Both the position numbers and the translations under genes were made by a program. From Paludibacteraceae bacterium (GTDB lineage: Bacteria > Bacteroidota > Bacteroidia > Bacteroidales > Paludibacteraceae): 64,000 nucleotides of DNA. The notes under the pieces were generated by a model that saw nothing but the letters and a program-made list of their open reading frames with translations, was not told where the DNA came from and did not search any database. Each line of letters opens with the position of its first letter. Position 1 is the stretch's first letter. Shown here piece after piece: positions 62,645 through 64,000 of the stretch. Location of the stretch: NCBI GenBank assembly GCA_017547145.1, contig JAFYQJ010000005.1, positions 62,001 through 126,000 on the forward strand, written 5' to 3'.

Positions 62645-64000
62645 TTAATCAAAATCTATTTTCAATCCTAATCCTTTTAATTCATGCAACAACACATTCA
62701 ACGATTCTGGGATTCCAGGTGTAGGCATATTGTCTCCCTTAACAATTGCTTCATAAGTTCTTGCACGTCCCATAACATCATCAGATTTCACTGTTAAGAT
62801 TTCTTGTAAAATATGTGAAGCACCAAAAGCTTCAAGAGCCCAAACCTCCATTTCACCAAAACGTTGACCTCCAAATTGAGCTTTACCACCTAATGGTTGT
62901 TGCGTTATAAGAGAATAAGGACCTATTGAACGAGCATGCATTTTGTCATCAACCATGTGTCCTAATTTCAACATATAAATAACACCTACTGTAGCTGGTT
63001 GGTCAAAACGAACACCTGTTCCTCCATCATACAAATAAGTTTTTCCATAATTAGGGACACCTGCTTTTTCAGTCCACTCATTCAAATCCTCTAATGTAAC
63101 TCCATCGAAAATTGGAGTTGCAAATTTTACTCCTAACTCTTTTCCTGCCCAACCTAGAACAGTTTCAAAAATTTGTCCTAAGTTCATACGAGAAGGCACA
63201 CCTAACGGATTCAAACAAATATCTACAGGAGTTCCATCTTCAAGGAAAGGCATATCTTCTTGACGAACAATTTTAGAAACAATACCTTTATTTCCATGAC
63301 GCCCTGCCATTTTATCACCAACACGGATTTTACGTTTTTTAGCAATATATACTCTTGCTAATTGTACAATTCCTGATGGAAGTTCATCTCCAATTGTCAA
63401 GTTAAATTTCTTACGTTTTAAACGAGCGTCAGCTTCCTTATATTTTCTTATATAATTAAGTATTACTTCACGTATTAACTCGTTTTTAGCAGCATCGGCT
63501 GTCCATTTTACAAGTTGAACGCTGATATAATCAATCTCATTTAAAATTTTTTGAGTGAATTTTGTTCCTTTAGGAACCACAAAAGCACCTAAAGAATCTT
63601 TTACTCCTTGAGAAGTTTTTCCACTTGTTAGAACAAGTAATTTTTCAACTAATAAAGATTTTAATTTAGCAACTTCCTTGTTGAATTCTTCTTCTAATTG
63701 AGGAATTAAAGCCTTATCAGCATTTTTCGCTTTACGATCTTTTATTGCTTTTGAATAAAGATTTTTACCAATAACCACACCCGACAACGATGGTGTCGCT
63801 TTCAATGAAGCATCTTTCACATCACCAGCCTTATCACCAAATATTGCTCTCAACAATTTTTCTTCTGGAGAAGGATCAGATTCTCCTTTAGGCGTGATTT
63901 TGCCAATCAAAATATCTCCTGGCTCTACATAAGCTCCAATACGAATAATACCATTTTCGTCTAGATTTTTAGTTGCTTCTTCGCTTACATTTGGAATATC
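62645..64000 (-). CDS. rpoB: DNA-directed RNA polymerase subunit beta (C-terminal part)
   Basis: The reading frame stays open to the window edge, so the gene continues beyond it; 451 C-terminal residues are visible. Motifs include the [12 protein letters not shown] active-site region (with [10 protein letters not shown]), [24 protein letters not shown] and the final [16 protein letters not shown]. The rifampicin-binding region lies outside the window. Confidence 0.97.
   Translation of the reverse strand, partial: DIPNVSEEATKNLDENGIIRIGAYVEPGDILIGKITPKGESDPSPEEKLLRAIFGDKAGDVKDASLKATPSLSGVVIGKNLYSKAIKDRKAKNADKALIPQLEEEFNKEVAKLKSLLVEKLLVLTSGKTSQGVKDSLGAFVVPKGTKFTQKILNEIDYISVQLVKWTADAAKNELIREVILNYIRKYKEADARLKRKKFNLTIGDELPSGIVQLARVYIAKKRKIRVGDKMAGRHGNKGIVSKIVRQEDMPFLEDGTPVDICLNPLGVPSRMNLGQIFETVLGWAGKELGVKFATPIFDGVTLEDLNEWTEKAGVPNYGKTYLYDGGTGVRFDQPATVGVIYMLKLGHMVDDKMHARSIGPYSLITQQPLGGKAQFGGQRFGEMEVWALEAFGASHILQEILTVKSDDVMGRARTYEAIVKGDNMPTPGIPESLNVLLHELKGLGLKIDFD

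Overview
The window is 64 kb of AT-rich chromosome from a member of the Bacteroidota, almost certainly the order Bacteroidales. The evidence is a SusC/SusD pair with surface lipoproteins, PorT of the type IX secretion system, ribBA next to an LptF/G permease, the Bacteroidota type of argG, stand-alone MnmD, and many promoters of the form TTTG-N19/20-TAnnTTTG. Isolated GH92 (alpha-mannosidase) and GH95 (alpha-L-fucosidase) lipoproteins, rubrerythrin and ferredoxin suggest an anaerobe feeding on host or plant glycans. No family or species can be assigned from sequence reading alone.

Layout. 1-4.4 kb (+): LptF/G permease, ribBA, NagX-like acyltransferase, guanine deaminase. 4.4-7.5 kb: structured RNA3 with a small secreted protein, then GH92. 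7.5-11 kb (+): GT2 glycosyltransferase and YfhO-like membrane protein. 11-13.7 kb (-): ksgA-corA-xerD. 13.8-15.3 kb (+): GtrA and a flippase-like protein. 15.2-18.6 kb (-): K+ channel, argH, SRPBCC protein, mnmD. 18.7-26 kb (-): susC-susD-lipoprotein-lipoprotein operon. 26.3-30.5 kb: ferredoxin, porT, recO, tRNA-Thr, argR-GNAT-argG. 30.6-31.4 kb: structured RNA4 with a lipoprotein. 31.4-35.5 kb (-): ddl, polyprenyl synthetase, conserved hypothetical, NSS transporter. 35.7-37.9 kb: structured RNA1, HTH1 and a TM2/DUF2752 cluster. 37.9-48 kb (-): PASTA-rluD, rpmH, tRNA-Leu, prfA-thioesterase, GH95, lon, methyltransferase. 48.2-49.2 kb (+): tsaE, rubrerythrin. 49.3-52.7 kb (-): ATPase, then structured RNA2, HTH2 and an ADP-ribosyltransferase-like cassette. 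52.7-56.2 kb (+): PIN-PhoH, ECF sigma, arginine-decarboxylase-like enzyme. 56.2-64 kb (-): endonuclease, dciA, outer membrane protein, rpoC and the 3' part of rpoB.

The most unusual feature is a set of four dispersed intergenic loci (RNA1-RNA4). Each encodes a long rod-shaped RNA with several helices. Each rod is followed by a U-run, and at each locus an apical segment can pair with the bases just before that U-run. Each RNA lies directly upstream of a co-oriented accessory gene or cassette placed between housekeeping genes. Two of the four have paralogous 69-residue HTH proteins between the RNA and the cargo. Three share a dyad AGCRTTTGCT just upstream of the RNA. I read these as one family of RNA-headed accessory modules, possibly controlled by transcription attenuation. 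The pairing and sequence sharing are visible; the function is inference, and identity with a known Rfam family such as Bacteroidales-1 or Bacteroides-1/-2 cannot be excluded here.
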